From contig JAEZIJ010000032.1 of assembly GCA_023436715.1 (NCBI GenBank), forward strand, positions 22,583-86,582: DNA of 64,000 nucleotides, given 5' to 3'. A program made the position numbers and the translations under genes. The notes under the pieces were generated by a model that was not told where the DNA came from, made no database searches, and saw only the letters and a list, made by a program, of their open reading frames with translations. The first letter of the stretch is position 1; each line of letters opens with the position of its first letter. Source of the DNA: Acidobacteriota bacterium. Its GTDB lineage: Bacteria > Acidobacteriota > Terriglobia > Bryobacterales > Bryobacteraceae. Shown piece by piece: positions 45,684 through 53,922 of this stretch.

Positions 45684-47459
45684 CTAGACGAGTTCCAATT
45701 CGATGCGCTTCTTAGCGGGATCGAGGCCTGCGATACGGAAGCTCCGGACCTGCCCCGGCCGCATCGGTTCGCCAATGGACTCGGAGTTCAACGACTTCCC
45801 CTGCTTCCACTTCGCGGCCAGCATCGCAGACAGCGACGAAACGTCAGTACTTGCCGGAGCGGCCTGTTCGCGGCTCTTGCCGGCGTCCTTGGGCAGCGGG
45901 CAGGATACCTTCAGGCCCTCTCCCAGTTCAACCTCGGCTTCAGTCTTTCCGACCCTGATCACGCGGCCGGTGACGACGTCGCCGGCCTTGTGCTCCGCGA
46001 TGTACTCGTCGGTCGAAGTCGGCTGGAGCTGTTTCATGCCGAGGCGAATCCTGCGCCTTTCGCGGTCGGCTTCGAGCACAACCGCTTTCACGACCTGACC
46101 CACCTTCAGCACATCCTGCGGATGCTCGATTCGCTTTTCCGCGGTGATGTCGCCGACGTGAATCATGCCCTCGATGCCTTCGCCGAGGTCGACAAAAGCG
46201 CCAAACTTGGCCATATTGAGGACCTTTCCCTCAATGATGGTGCCGGCGGTGTACTTCTTGACGGCTTCGTCCCACGGATCGCCCAGGGCCTGTTTCAAGC
46301 CCAGGCCGATCTTGCGGTCCGCTCCGTTCACGTTCAGGACGACGGCCTCGACCAGTTCGCCGGGCTTTACGATGTCCTTCGGCTTTACCGGCTTCTTCGA
46401 CCAGGTGAGGTCGAACAGCCGGATCAGGCCCTCAACGCCGGGTTCGAGCTCGACAAACGCGCCGAAATCCACAACCCGCGTCACCTTGCCGCGCACGCGC
46501 TCGCCAACGACGTACTTCGTGTCGGCCAGCGACCAGGGGTCCGGCTGCAGTTGCTTCGTCCCCAGGGAGATGCGGCGGCTCTTGCGGTCGATCTTGAGGA
46601 TCTTGACCTCGACGGACTCGCCGGCCGACAGCACGTCGGCGGGCTTGCCGACGCGGCCCCACGAGATGTCGGCCACGTGCAGCAGGCCGTCCACGCCGCC
46701 TAGATCGACAAACGCTCCGAAGTCGGTCAGCGTCCGCACGGTCCCACGGACGACGGCGCCTTCCTGGAGCGCGGCGAAGCTCTCCTCGCGCGCTTTGGCC
46801 TCTTCTTCTTCAAGAACGGTGCGGCGGTCCACCACCACATCCTCGTCGGCGACGTCGAGCTTGATGATCTTGCAGGTGATGTCCTGCCCGACCAGTTGCT
46901 CGAGTTCTGCCGTCTCCCGGACGCCGCTGCGCGAGGCGGGCATGAACGCCCGCACGCCCACGTCCACCGAAAGGCCGCCCTTGACGACTCCTGTGACGAC
47001 TCCGGCGATGGTGCGCTTCTCGGCGAACGCGCTCTCCAGCGAGGACCAGTCCTTCGGACGCTCCACCTTGATCTTTGAGAGCAGGTAGTAGCCGTCGGAG
47101 CCGCGACCCTTTATGGTCACGATGACCTGGTCGCCCTCCTTCACGTCCGGATTGCCGGAGGGATCGCGGAACTCCGCAACCGGAATGGTGCCTTCCGTCT
47201 TAAATCCGATATCGACGAAGACGAATTCCGATGAGACCGCAACCACCGTTCCCTGGCGGCTTTCGGTTCGGCCTTCCGAAGCCCGGCGCTGCGACTCCTC
47301 GAACTCGGAAAGGATGTCTCCGAAAGATTCTCCAGCGGGTGCGCCATCCTGGCGGGACGGCTGGTCGTTTTCTGTTTCACCGATTCGCGTCTCGCCGGCG
47401 GCTGCAAGTCCTCGCGATTCGCGCTCGGGATCGGTCTGGGTGAATTCGGGGTAACTCAT
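45684..47459 (-). CDS. rpsA: 30S ribosomal protein S1
   Basis: 591 aa. After a divergent acidic N-terminal tail (about 90 residues), six S1 RNA-binding domains follow, for example EGAVVRGTVRTLTDFGAFVDLGGVDG, GERVRGKVTRVVDFGAFVEL and EGKVLNMAKFGAFVDLGEG. The last domain is interrupted by a polar insert (KDAGKSREQAAPASTDVSSL). S1 unfolds mRNA at the ribosome. E. coli S1 has 557 residues. TAAATT at 47469-47474 is 9 nt upstream and there is no SD. Confidence 0.95.
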   Translation of the reverse strand: MSYPEFTQTDPERESRGLAAAGETRIGETENDQPSRQDGAPAGESFGDILSEFEESQRRASEGRTESRQGTVVAVSSEFVFVDIGFKTEGTIPVAEFRDPSGNPDVKEGDQVIVTIKGRGSDGYYLLSKIKVERPKDWSSLESAFAEKRTIAGVVTGVVKGGLSVDVGVRAFMPASRSGVRETAELEQLVGQDITCKIIKLDVADEDVVVDRRTVLEEEEAKAREESFAALQEGAVVRGTVRTLTDFGAFVDLGGVDGLLHVADISWGRVGKPADVLSAGESVEVKILKIDRKSRRISLGTKQLQPDPWSLADTKYVVGERVRGKVTRVVDFGAFVELEPGVEGLIRLFDLTWSKKPVKPKDIVKPGELVEAVVLNVNGADRKIGLGLKQALGDPWDEAVKKYTAGTIIEGKVLNMAKFGAFVDLGEGIEGMIHVGDITAEKRIEHPQDVLKVGQVVKAVVLEADRERRRIRLGMKQLQPTSTDEYIAEHKAGDVVTGRVIRVGKTEAEVELGEGLKVSCPLPKDAGKSREQAAPASTDVSSLSAMLAAKWKQGKSLNSESIGEPMRPGQVRSFRIAGLDPAKKRIELELV

Positions 47460-47468
47460 GGTGGGACG

Positions 47469-47521
47469 AATTTACATTTTGGCACAAATTCAGACCTCGA
47501 ATCACAAGCCCCTGCTAAGAT
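47469..47521. promoter_or_regulatory. Divergent leaderless-type promoters of rpsA and histidine kinase
   Basis: In the 68-bp divergent gap, TAAATT (reverse, 47469-47474) is 9 nt before the rpsA ATG and TAAGAT (forward, 47516-47521) is 6 nt before the kinase GTG. Neither gene has an SD, and -35 elements are weak. Confidence 0.5.
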
Positions 47522-47527
47522 GACTCC

Positions 47528-48748
47528 GTGGCGGGCTGGAAAATCAGAATTCAGGATCTGGTCTGGCTGGCGCTGTTCGCCATCGTCGCCGCCGCCGGGC
47601 CCGAACGGGATGCGCACTTCGTTGCCGCGCTCTTCCTGCTGGCGCTGTTCCAGGTCGTCGAGCCGAAGATCCCGGCGCTTACGACAAGGCGCGGGAGCAT
47701 CGCCGCCAACCTCTTGAAGCTTGCGCTGGGCTATCTCATCATCCTGGATTCGGGCGGGATCACAAGCAGCTATTACTGGATCCTGCTGATTCCCGTGGTC
47801 TCGGCCGCCACTACACTGGGCGTTGGGGGAACGGTCTTCTTTACCGTGCTGGCGTGCGCCACCTACCTTCTTTTCCTGCTCAGGGTGGACTGGAACCGGT
47901 ATACCCTTCCCGCCGACCAGATTTCGGAGCTCAGCCTGAGGCTCACCTTCCTGGCGGTGATCGGTTACCTCACGCAGAGGCTGGCCGAAGCCAACCGCGT
48001 GGAAGCGAGGCGGGCGCAGGCGGTAGCCGACCAACTTGCCGAGGCCAACATCAACCTCCAGGAGGCCGAAGCCGCCGTGCGGCGGTCGGAACGGCTGGCG
48101 GCCCTCGGGCAGTTGTCGGCAGGCCTGGCGCACGAACTGCGCAACCCACTGGGAACCATGCGGGGCTCCGCCGAGATGCTCGTGAAGAGCCTGCCGGAGG
48201 GCAACGAGATTGCTTCCGAACTCGCCGGGTTTATTTCCGCCGAGGTGGACCGCATCAATTCGCTGGTCACGCGCTTCCTCGAGTTCGCGCGGCCGCTCGA
48301 ACTGAAGCTGCAGAAGGCGGAACTGACGGAAACCTGCGATCGCGCGGTTGCTCAGTTGCAACGCGACCGCGCCGGCGGAGAAGTGACGATCTACAAGAAC
48401 TATTCGCCCGATGTCCGGCCGTTCGAGTTCGACTCCGAGCTGATGGAGCGCGTTGTCTATAACCTGATTCTGAATGCCGCACAGGCCACGCCGGCCGGCG
48501 GGGTCGTGACGATGAAGACGCGCCTCGTGGACGGCATGGTGGAGATCTCCGTTATCGACCGGGGCCAGGGCGTCGATCCCAAGCAGATGGAAAACATCTT
48601 CAACCCATTCTTCACGACGAAGAAAGACGGGATCGGGCTCGGGCTGGCCATCGTTTCCAAGATTGTGGACCTCCACGGCGGTAAAATAACCGTCGAAAGC
48701 GAGCAGGGAAAAGGCAGCGTGTTTCGCGTGTTCCTGCCTTTCGTGTAG
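47528..48748 (+). CDS. Membrane sensor histidine kinase
   Basis: 406 aa. Four or five hydrophobic N-terminal helices (about 7-150), a coiled coil (about 155-190), HisKA with His202 in AHELRNPLGTM, and HATPase with NLILNAAQATP, DRGQGVD and IFNPFFTTKKDGIGLGL. It should phosphorylate the adjacent sigma-54 activator that starts 2 nt later. The N-terminal module has no recognised ligand-binding fold, so the signal is unknown. Confidence 0.93.
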   Translation: MAGWKIRIQDLVWLALFAIVAAAGPERDAHFVAALFLLALFQVVEPKIPALTTRRGSIAANLLKLALGYLIILDSGGITSSYYWILLIPVVSAATTLGVGGTVFFTVLACATYLLFLLRVDWNRYTLPADQISELSLRLTFLAVIGYLTQRLAEANRVEARRAQAVADQLAEANINLQEAEAAVRRSERLAALGQLSAGLAHELRNPLGTMRGSAEMLVKSLPEGNEIASELAGFISAEVDRINSLVTRFLEFARPLELKLQKAELTETCDRAVAQLQRDRAGGEVTIYKNYSPDVRPFEFDSELMERVVYNLILNAAQATPAGGVVTMKTRLVDGMVEISVIDRGQGVDPKQMENIFNPFFTTKKDGIGLGLAIVSKIVDLHGGKITVESEQGKGSVFRVFLPFV

Positions 48749-48750
48749 CA

Positions 48751-50118
48751 ATGAAAAACCGCATCCTGATTGTCGAGGACGAAGAGAAGCTCCGCCGCGT
48801 GCTTGAGCTTCAGTTGCGCTCGGCCGATTTTGAAGTCGATAAGGCCGGCTCGGCCGAAGAGGCGCTGAAGGTGGCCGACCGGGCTGACCTCGTGCTTACG
48901 GATCTGCGGCTGCCCGGAATGAGCGGCCTCGAAATGCTCGCCGTCATCCGGCGCCAGAACACGCGCACGCCGATCGTCGTGATGACCGCGTTCGGCACGG
49001 TGGAAACCGCCGTCGAGGCGATGAAAGCGGGCGCGGCGGATTTCCTGCTGAAGCCGTTCTCGCTGGACCACCTGACCACGGTCATCCGCAAGGCGCTCGA
49101 CCTTCGTGCGCTTCAGGACGAGAACCGCAAACTCCGCGAGGAGCTTGGACACAGGTACGAGTTCGACAACATCATCGGGCGCAGCCCCTTGATGCAGGAG
49201 ATTTTCGCCACCGTGGACCGGGTGGCCCCGACGCGGGCGACCGTGCTCCTGGCCGGCGAAAGTGGCGTGGGGAAAGACCTGATCGCGCGCGCGATCCATT
49301 ATCATTCGCCGCGGCACGACCGGCCGTTCGTAAAGATCAACTGCACCGCCATCCCCGAAAATCTCATGGAGAGCGAGCTGTTCGGCTATGAGAAGGGCGC
49401 CTTTACCGGCGCGAACAACCCCAAGCCGGGCAAGTTCGAGCAGGCCGACACGGGGACGGCGTTCCTGGACGAAATCGGCGACGTGCCGGCCAACATCCAG
49501 GTGAAGCTGCTGCGCGTGTTGCAGGAGCGGGAATTCGAACGGCTCGGCAGCAACAAGACGCGGCACATCGACGTTCGCATCGTCGCGGCGACCAACCAGG
49601 ACCTGCGCGCCGCGCTCGAGCAGGGAACCTTCCGCGAGGACCTCTACTACAGGCTGAACGTCGTGCCGATCAACATGCCGCCGCTGCGCGCGCGGCCCGA
49701 GGACATTCCGTTTCTGGCCGAGCACTTCGTGCGGAAGCTCGCCAAGGCGAACGGCAGCCGCGTGGAATCGATTAGCGAAGCGGCGATCGAGAAACTGCTC
49801 GGGTACCACTGGCCGGGCAATGTGCGGGAATTGGAGAACGTCATCGAGCGGAGCATCGTGCTGTGTTCAGGCGAGCGGTTGGACGCAGCCGATATCCGGC
49901 TCGATACCGCACCGCGCGCGGTGCGCCAGACCACGGATGACTTCCTGCCGGAAGGCATGACGCTCGACGAGTACGAGCGGGCGATTATCCGCGAGGCGCT
50001 GCGGCGCGCGGAAGGCAACAAGAGCCAGGCCGCGCGGCTGCTCGGGCTGACGCGCAACGCGCTCCGGTATCGCCTATCGCAGATGGGGATGGAGAAAGAA
50101 GCGGGCGGCGCGGAGTAG
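48751..50118 (+). CDS. Sigma-54-dependent response regulator (NtrC/AtoC type)
   Basis: 455 aa. Receiver (1-120) with Asp51 in VLTDLRLPG; AAA+ domain with Walker A GESGVGKD (about 169-176), GAFTGA loop at 216-221 that contacts sigma-54, Walker B FLDEIGDVP, and sensor regions; C-terminal Fis-type helix-turn-helix (REALRRAEGNKSQAARLLGL). It activates sigma-54 promoters after phosphorylation by the upstream kinase. A mutated copy of its 3' end follows at 50151-50227. Confidence 0.95.
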   Translation: MKNRILIVEDEEKLRRVLELQLRSADFEVDKAGSAEEALKVADRADLVLTDLRLPGMSGLEMLAVIRRQNTRTPIVVMTAFGTVETAVEAMKAGAADFLLKPFSLDHLTTVIRKALDLRALQDENRKLREELGHRYEFDNIIGRSPLMQEIFATVDRVAPTRATVLLAGESGVGKDLIARAIHYHSPRHDRPFVKINCTAIPENLMESELFGYEKGAFTGANNPKPGKFEQADTGTAFLDEIGDVPANIQVKLLRVLQEREFERLGSNKTRHIDVRIVAATNQDLRAALEQGTFREDLYYRLNVVPINMPPLRARPEDIPFLAEHFVRKLAKANGSRVESISEAAIEKLLGYHWPGNVRELENVIERSIVLCSGERLDAADIRLDTAPRAVRQTTDDFLPEGMTLDEYERAIIREALRRAEGNKSQAARLLGLTRNALRYRLSQMGMEKEAGGAE

Positions 50119-50150
50119 CAGCATGGGCTTTGTATCAGAAGTGGAAGTCC

Positions 50151-50227
50151 GCGAGGCGCCGCGGCGCGCGGAAGGCGACAAGAGCCAGGCCGCGCGGCTG
50201 CTTGGCTGACGCGCAACGCGCTCCGGT
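50151..50227 (+). pseudogene. Frameshifted duplicate of the regulator 3' end
   Basis: 77 bp that match 49991-50068 (the Fis helix-turn-helix coding region REALRRAEGNKSQAARLLGL onward) with a few substitutions and one deleted base (CTCGGGCTG becomes CTTGGCTG). It is not translated as such. Exact 14-bp repeats GGGCTTTGTATCAG lie on both sides (50125-50138 and 50232-50245), so it is embedded in the family C repeat. The rest of 50119-50418 holds repeat sequence and the promoter of the next gene. Confidence 0.75.
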
Positions 50228-50234
50228 TCACGGG

Positions 50235-50305
50235 CTTTGTATCAGGGCACGGCTTCAGCCGTGCCGCAAAAGGCCAGCAAACCGCGGGCTTTAGCCCCTG
50301 CCGAG
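50235..50305 (+). repeat. Interspersed two-hairpin repeat (family C), copy 2
   Basis: About 70 bp, in the opposite orientation to 23074-23142: CTTTGTATCAGG, then the perfect hairpin GGCACGGCT-TC-AGCCGTGCC at 50246-50265, then a linker and GGGCT-TT-AGCCC hairpin. The two copies differ at loops and linkers but preserve the stems, which suggests the structure matters. Confidence 0.75.
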
Positions 50306-50418
50306 CGTATCGCGCACCCCGCTGATGGCAGGGGCCGCGCAGCCGCTACCTCTCCCTGCTACAATGGCTTGTTTTAACGGCGGGCACGGCTGTTAACCTG
50401 CTGAAGGAGGGTTTCGTA

Positions 50419-50844
50419 GTGCGAGTGGTCGAAATGATTCTGCGCATCTTCAGCTTTATCTTTCAAGGTCTGGTGATAGTGTTCATCCTTGCGGCATCGG
50501 TCCTGGCCTGGACGAGCGGCAGCACACTGGAAGTCGGGTTTCTGCCGTGGACGGGCACAGCGCTGATGGGCTGGATGTTCTTTTCCGGGCTGGCGGGCGC
50601 CATTGTGGGCCTGCTGGCGCTCAAGCGGATTGTGCCGGTGCTGTTCCTGCTCTGGAACGTTGTCGTGCTGATCATGCTGGTGAAGGGCTTCTTCTTCAGT
50701 TCCTATGGCTACGGCCTGGGCGGAGGGAGCGTCTCGACAGCGGTGTATTACACGATCGCGGCGATTGTGGCCGCCGTGGGCAGTTGGTTCCAGATGCGGC
50801 CGGCTGCCGCCGAGGTTCGGCGCCGCCAGGCAGCGCTGGCCTGA
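50419..50844 (+). CDS. Four-TM small membrane protein, unknown
   Basis: 141 aa with four hydrophobic helices (ILRIFSFIFQGLVIVFILAA, ALMGWMFFSGLAGAIVGLLA, VPVLFLLWNVVVLIMLVKG, VYYTIAAIVAAVGSWFQM) and a glycine-rich loop. The start GTG has AAGGAGGG 7 nt upstream. It ends 22 nt before a beta-barrel gene and may share its transcript. The fold and role were not recognised. Confidence 0.75.
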   Translation: MRVVEMILRIFSFIFQGLVIVFILAASVLAWTSGSTLEVGFLPWTGTALMGWMFFSGLAGAIVGLLALKRIVPVLFLLWNVVVLIMLVKGFFFSSYGYGLGGGSVSTAVYYTIAAIVAAVGSWFQMRPAAAEVRRRQAALA

Positions 50845-50866
50845 CGCTCGCGTCCGGTTCAGCGTC

Positions 50867-51496
50867 GTGAAAACACTTCTCCTGGCGCTGTCGCTGCTGG
50901 CGCTACCGGTTGTTCTGCCGGCGCAGGAGCGCTACCCGCGCCATAATTTCACGTTCGGATTGGGCGCCGCGCAGCCGCGGGCCGATCTGAAAAACCTGTT
51001 TCAGGACCGGCCGGTTCTCACGGCCGGCTACGGATACCGGTTCCAGCGGTATTTCCAGGCGGACTTCGGGTTCGATACCGTTTTCGGCGCGGCCGATGTG
51101 CACGACTATCTGAATACGGGCTTCGGGCCCCTGCGCATCAAGGACTACCAGTTCTTTGTTCCGTTCGGAGGGCGCGCCATACTGCCCATTGCCGGAGGCC
51201 GGTTGCTGCTCTCGGGAGGCGGGGGTGGCGCATACATGCGGTACACCGAACTCCTGCGCCAGCCGAGCCAATACTGGAACATCGACTGCCCGGTTTGCAC
51301 TTCGCGCAACGGCTGGGGCTACTATGCGCTGGTAGACGTCAGCGCCGCTCTCGACCGGGGACAGCATTTCCGCATTGGCGTCGTGTCAAAAGTGTATCGG
51401 GGGCACACGGACGGCGATCCGCTGGCCGCAGTCCCGGGGGTCCGCACAACGGACCACTGGGTGAACATCATGGGCCAGTTCGGGTTCAGTTTTTAG
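50867..51496 (+). CDS. Outer-membrane beta-barrel protein
   Basis: 209 aa: signal peptide (KTLLLALSLLALPVVLPA) then alternating amphipathic strands with aromatic ends (NFTFGLGAAQ, TAGYGYRFQRYFQADFGF, RAILPIAGGRLLLSGGGGG) and a terminal phenylalanine (GQFGFSF) as in OmpA-like/OMP_b-brl proteins. GTG at 50867 is chosen because it opens the signal peptide; the upstream frame extension is arginine-rich read-through. It is convergent with the two-TM gene 4 nt away. Confidence 0.78.
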   Translation: MKTLLLALSLLALPVVLPAQERYPRHNFTFGLGAAQPRADLKNLFQDRPVLTAGYGYRFQRYFQADFGFDTVFGAADVHDYLNTGFGPLRIKDYQFFVPFGGRAILPIAGGRLLLSGGGGGAYMRYTELLRQPSQYWNIDCPVCTSRNGWGYYALVDVSAALDRGQHFRIGVVSKVYRGHTDGDPLAAVPGVRTTDHWVNIMGQFGFSF

Positions 51497-51499
51497 AGC

Positions 51500-51979
51500 T
51501 TAGGGTAGTGGCTTGCTGTCTGCGGCAGGAGAGCCGGAGAGTCTGTCAATAGCGAGGCTCCTATTTCCGTTGCTGGCCCCGGTGTTTGGATACATCCATT
51601 TCGCAACGACGATAAACAGGCCGATCACGTTAATTGTGGTGGAAGAGATGAACGCAATCAGGACCTTGTCAGACAGGAAGAATGATGTTGACGCAGTGCC
51701 GCCGAAGCCCGTCAGAAACACCGAAATCGCCACACATCCCAACCACGCCAGAACGAGCGTGAAGATCCGTTGCGCATAATCCAGCCGCATCCTGTGAAGG
51801 TCATTCGCTTCACGTTGCAGGCGAGCAAGTTCGGTGATCTCGTAATGCGCGCGGTGATCCTCAAGCGTCTTGCCGAGATCGGCCTGCTCCTCTGCTTCGG
51901 GCGAATCAGCGGGCGGAGGAGGTTCAAGCTTTGCAGCCTTAACGAGCAGGGAATCGGCAACTTCCGGAGCGGAACTCAA
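51500..51979 (-). CDS. Two-TM membrane protein, candidate toxin of a Panacea-type pair
   Basis: 159 aa. A charged, coiled-coil-rich N-terminus (about 35-70) is followed by two TM helices (about 71-91 and 106-127, the second with SSTTINVIGLFIVVAKWMY) and a short polar tail. No enzyme motif is seen. The TTG start overlaps the stop of the upstream Panacea-domain gene by 4 nt, so the two are translationally coupled. Panacea antitoxins are known to pair with diverse toxins, including small membrane-acting ones, which makes this a candidate toxin. An unrelated membrane function remains possible. Confidence 0.75.
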   Translation of the reverse strand: MSSAPEVADSLLVKAAKLEPPPPADSPEAEEQADLGKTLEDHRAHYEITELARLQREANDLHRMRLDYAQRIFTLVLAWLGCVAISVFLTGFGGTASTSFFLSDKVLIAFISSTTINVIGLFIVVAKWMYPNTGASNGNRSLAIDRLSGSPAADSKPLP

Positions 51980-52443
51980 TTCTGATCGACCCGGTGAACC
52001 AGACGATGATAGTATTCCTGGATGTCTTCAAGCTGGATGACGCCAAACTTGTTTTCCATCCAAGTCTTGAACCAGGGAGTCCCTTCTCTATGGGTGAGGG
52101 CGGAAAGCTGGCCTCCCGTGTAGTTGCCATACGCCTTCCACACTCCAGTCAGCACCTCGTGTTCTCTGCTGTCGGGATCTATGCTCTCGTCAGACGGGGA
52201 TGGGACGTTTTCCATGACGATGCCGGACCCATACTTCCGAAGGTCTTTGTAAAGCTTTGGCACCACTGGCCCCCACTGCCAGGCATGGGTATTGTGGTAA
52301 TACATCGGACGGTCAAGCAGCGCCAGACAATAGCCCTGTGCAAGGAACACAAGCTTCTGCACCTGCATGTTCGTCAGATTCCTCTCCTCGGACCGGGCAA
52401 GGCGCAGAAACTCATTTGCGACGACCTGTGACGATACTGCCAC
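51976..52443 (-). CDS. Panacea-domain (SocA/DUF4065-like) protein, candidate antitoxin
   Basis: 155 aa from the GTG at 52443. VANEFLRLARSEERNLTNMQ, VQKLVFLAQGYCLALLDRP, WQWGPVVPKLYKDLRKYGSG and TGGQLSALTHREGTPWFK are the signatures of the Panacea domain, found in SocA and in hyperpromiscuous antitoxins. A longer frame begins at 52494, but a perfect TATAAT (52451-52456) sits 7 nt before the 52443 GTG, matching the leaderless pattern of the window. It is immediately upstream of the two-TM gene. Confidence 0.87.
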   Translation of the reverse strand: MAVSSQVVANEFLRLARSEERNLTNMQVQKLVFLAQGYCLALLDRPMYYHNTHAWQWGPVVPKLYKDLRKYGSGIVMENVPSPSDESIDPDSREHEVLTGVWKAYGNYTGGQLSALTHREGTPWFKTWMENKFGVIQLEDIQEYYHRLVHRVDQN

Positions 52444-52450
52444 GTCCAGC

Positions 52451-52456
52451 ATTATA
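52451..52456 (-). promoter_or_regulatory. -10 element of the Panacea/two-TM operon
   Basis: Reverse-strand TATAAT, 7 nt before the preferred GTG. No SD and no good -35 are present. It would drive a leaderless transcript through both genes. Confidence 0.5.
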
Positions 52457-52564
52457 TCGTACATTCCGGGAACTTTTTCGACAGGAATTTCCACAGGAGG
52501 GGCACCGGTTTGGTCGCAGGTCTGATCGAGTCGATCAGCGCCTCACAACCATCGCCGGCGATGT

Positions 52565-53038
52565 CTACTTGATCTCGCCGCTGTTGGCGTTGGCAGGCTC
52601 GGCGCCCCAGTTCTCGCGAATAATCATCGTCTGGTCCGAGAAGAACGTGCGGCGGCCGGTGCTGTTGAACGTTTCCGGGTTAGCGTTGATGCCGTATCCT
52701 CCGGGACCCCCCTGGAGGATGAACTGGTATCCGCTCTTCTTACCTTTGGCGAAGTCGCCCGGGATGAGGCCGGCGCCGGCCGGTCCTTCCTGACCGCTGG
52801 TCGGCGGCCCGAGTTCCTCGAGCTTCGTTGCGTAGCGGCCGAACTGGGAATAATACTGCGCCTGAGCGGTGTGCAGGGTCTGAATCTGCCGGATGGCGGC
52901 GGTCTCCTGTGTCTGCATGCGCGCCTTGTCCAATCGCGGAATCGCGACGGCCGCGATGATCAGCACGATCGCGACCACGATCAGCATTTCGATCAGCGTG
53001 AACCCACGGCGATTCCTGAACGAATCCCGCTTTTTCAT
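52565..53038 (-). CDS. Type II secretion / type IV pilin-like pseudopilin
   Basis: 157 aa. Prepilin peptidase site RRG|FTLIEMLIVVAIVLIIAA: cleavage after Gly12, with Glu at position 5 of the mature protein. The hydrophobic N-terminal helix is followed by a GspG-like region (TAAIRQIQTLHTAQAQYYSQ). GGGAGG lies upstream of the ATG. No secretion operon is adjacent; the only other possible part of such a system here is the secretin at 60871-62442. Confidence 0.88.
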   Translation of the reverse strand: MKKRDSFRNRRGFTLIEMLIVVAIVLIIAAVAIPRLDKARMQTQETAAIRQIQTLHTAQAQYYSQFGRYATKLEELGPPTSGQEGPAGAGLIPGDFAKGKKSGYQFILQGGPGGYGINANPETFNSTGRRTFFSDQTMIIRENWGAEPANANSGEIK

Positions 53039-53082
53039 GCACATCCTCCCGACACTCAACATTGCAGAGTACACCTTATATG

Positions 53083-53922
53083 TTAATTGACGCCGAGCGG
53101 AGCGGATTCGTGCAAAGGATTATCGTGCGCTGCTGCGTGAATTTGCCGTAGCCGCGCCAGGACGGCGCCGAGGCGGTTGAGCGGCAGCGAATTGGGTCCG
53201 TCGGAGAGGGCTTTCTCCGGGGCATCGTGGACTTCAACGAAAAGCGCATCCACGCCCACGGCTACGGCCGCGCGCGAGAGCGGTTCGATGAATTGAGCCT
53301 GCCCGCTAGAGGCCGTCCCCGCCCCGCCGGGCAATTGCACGCTATGCGTGGCATCGAACACGACGGGGAAACCGAACTCCCGCATGATTGCCAGGCCCCG
53401 CATGTCCACAACCAGGTTGTTGTACCCGAACGTGGTGCCGCGCTCGGTGAGCAGAATCCGTGTGTTGCCTGTGGAAGCGACTTTTTCCGCCGCCTGCCGG
53501 AAATCCTGGGGGGAAAGGAACTGGCCCTTTTTTATGTTGACGACGCGTCCGGTCCGCCCCGCTTCGAGCAGCAGGTCCGTCTGGCGGCAGAGAAAGGCCG
53601 GGATCTGAATGATATCCGCGACCTCGGCCGCCGGCCCGGCCTGGCCGGGTTCGTGGATATCCGTGAGTACCGGATAACCCGCCGCCCGCACGCCGCCCAG
53701 GATGCGCAGGCCCTCTTTCAGACCCGGCCCGCGGTACGCCGTCACGCTGGTGCGGTTCGCCTTATCGAACGAGGCTTTAAAGACGAACGGACCGGCAATT
53801 TTGGCAATTTCCGCCGCCATGAACTGCACGTGCTCTTCGCTTTCGATTACGCAGGGCCCGGCGATGAGCGCCAGCGGATTCCCGGCCCCGAACGCGATGC
53901 CGTCGAGCGCGACCGGAGTCAT
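53083..53922 (-). CDS. kdsA: 2-dehydro-3-deoxyphosphooctonate aldolase (KDO-8-phosphate synthase)
   Basis: 279 aa. LIAGPCVIESEEHVQFMA, FKASFDKANRTS, GYPVLTDIHEPGQA, IPAFLCRQTDLL, KKGQFLSP and FDATHSVQLPG are KDO-8-phosphate synthase signatures. It condenses phosphoenolpyruvate with arabinose-5-phosphate to make KDO-8-P, a precursor of lipid A-core. It overlaps the pyrG stop by 4 nt (ATGA), so it is the last gene of the kdsB-pyrG-kdsA operon. Confidence 0.96.
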   Translation of the reverse strand: MTPVALDGIAFGAGNPLALIAGPCVIESEEHVQFMAAEIAKIAGPFVFKASFDKANRTSVTAYRGPGLKEGLRILGGVRAAGYPVLTDIHEPGQAGPAAEVADIIQIPAFLCRQTDLLLEAGRTGRVVNIKKGQFLSPQDFRQAAEKVASTGNTRILLTERGTTFGYNNLVVDMRGLAIMREFGFPVVFDATHSVQLPGGAGTASSGQAQFIEPLSRAAVAVGVDALFVEVHDAPEKALSDGPNSLPLNRLGAVLARLRQIHAAAHDNPLHESAPLGVN

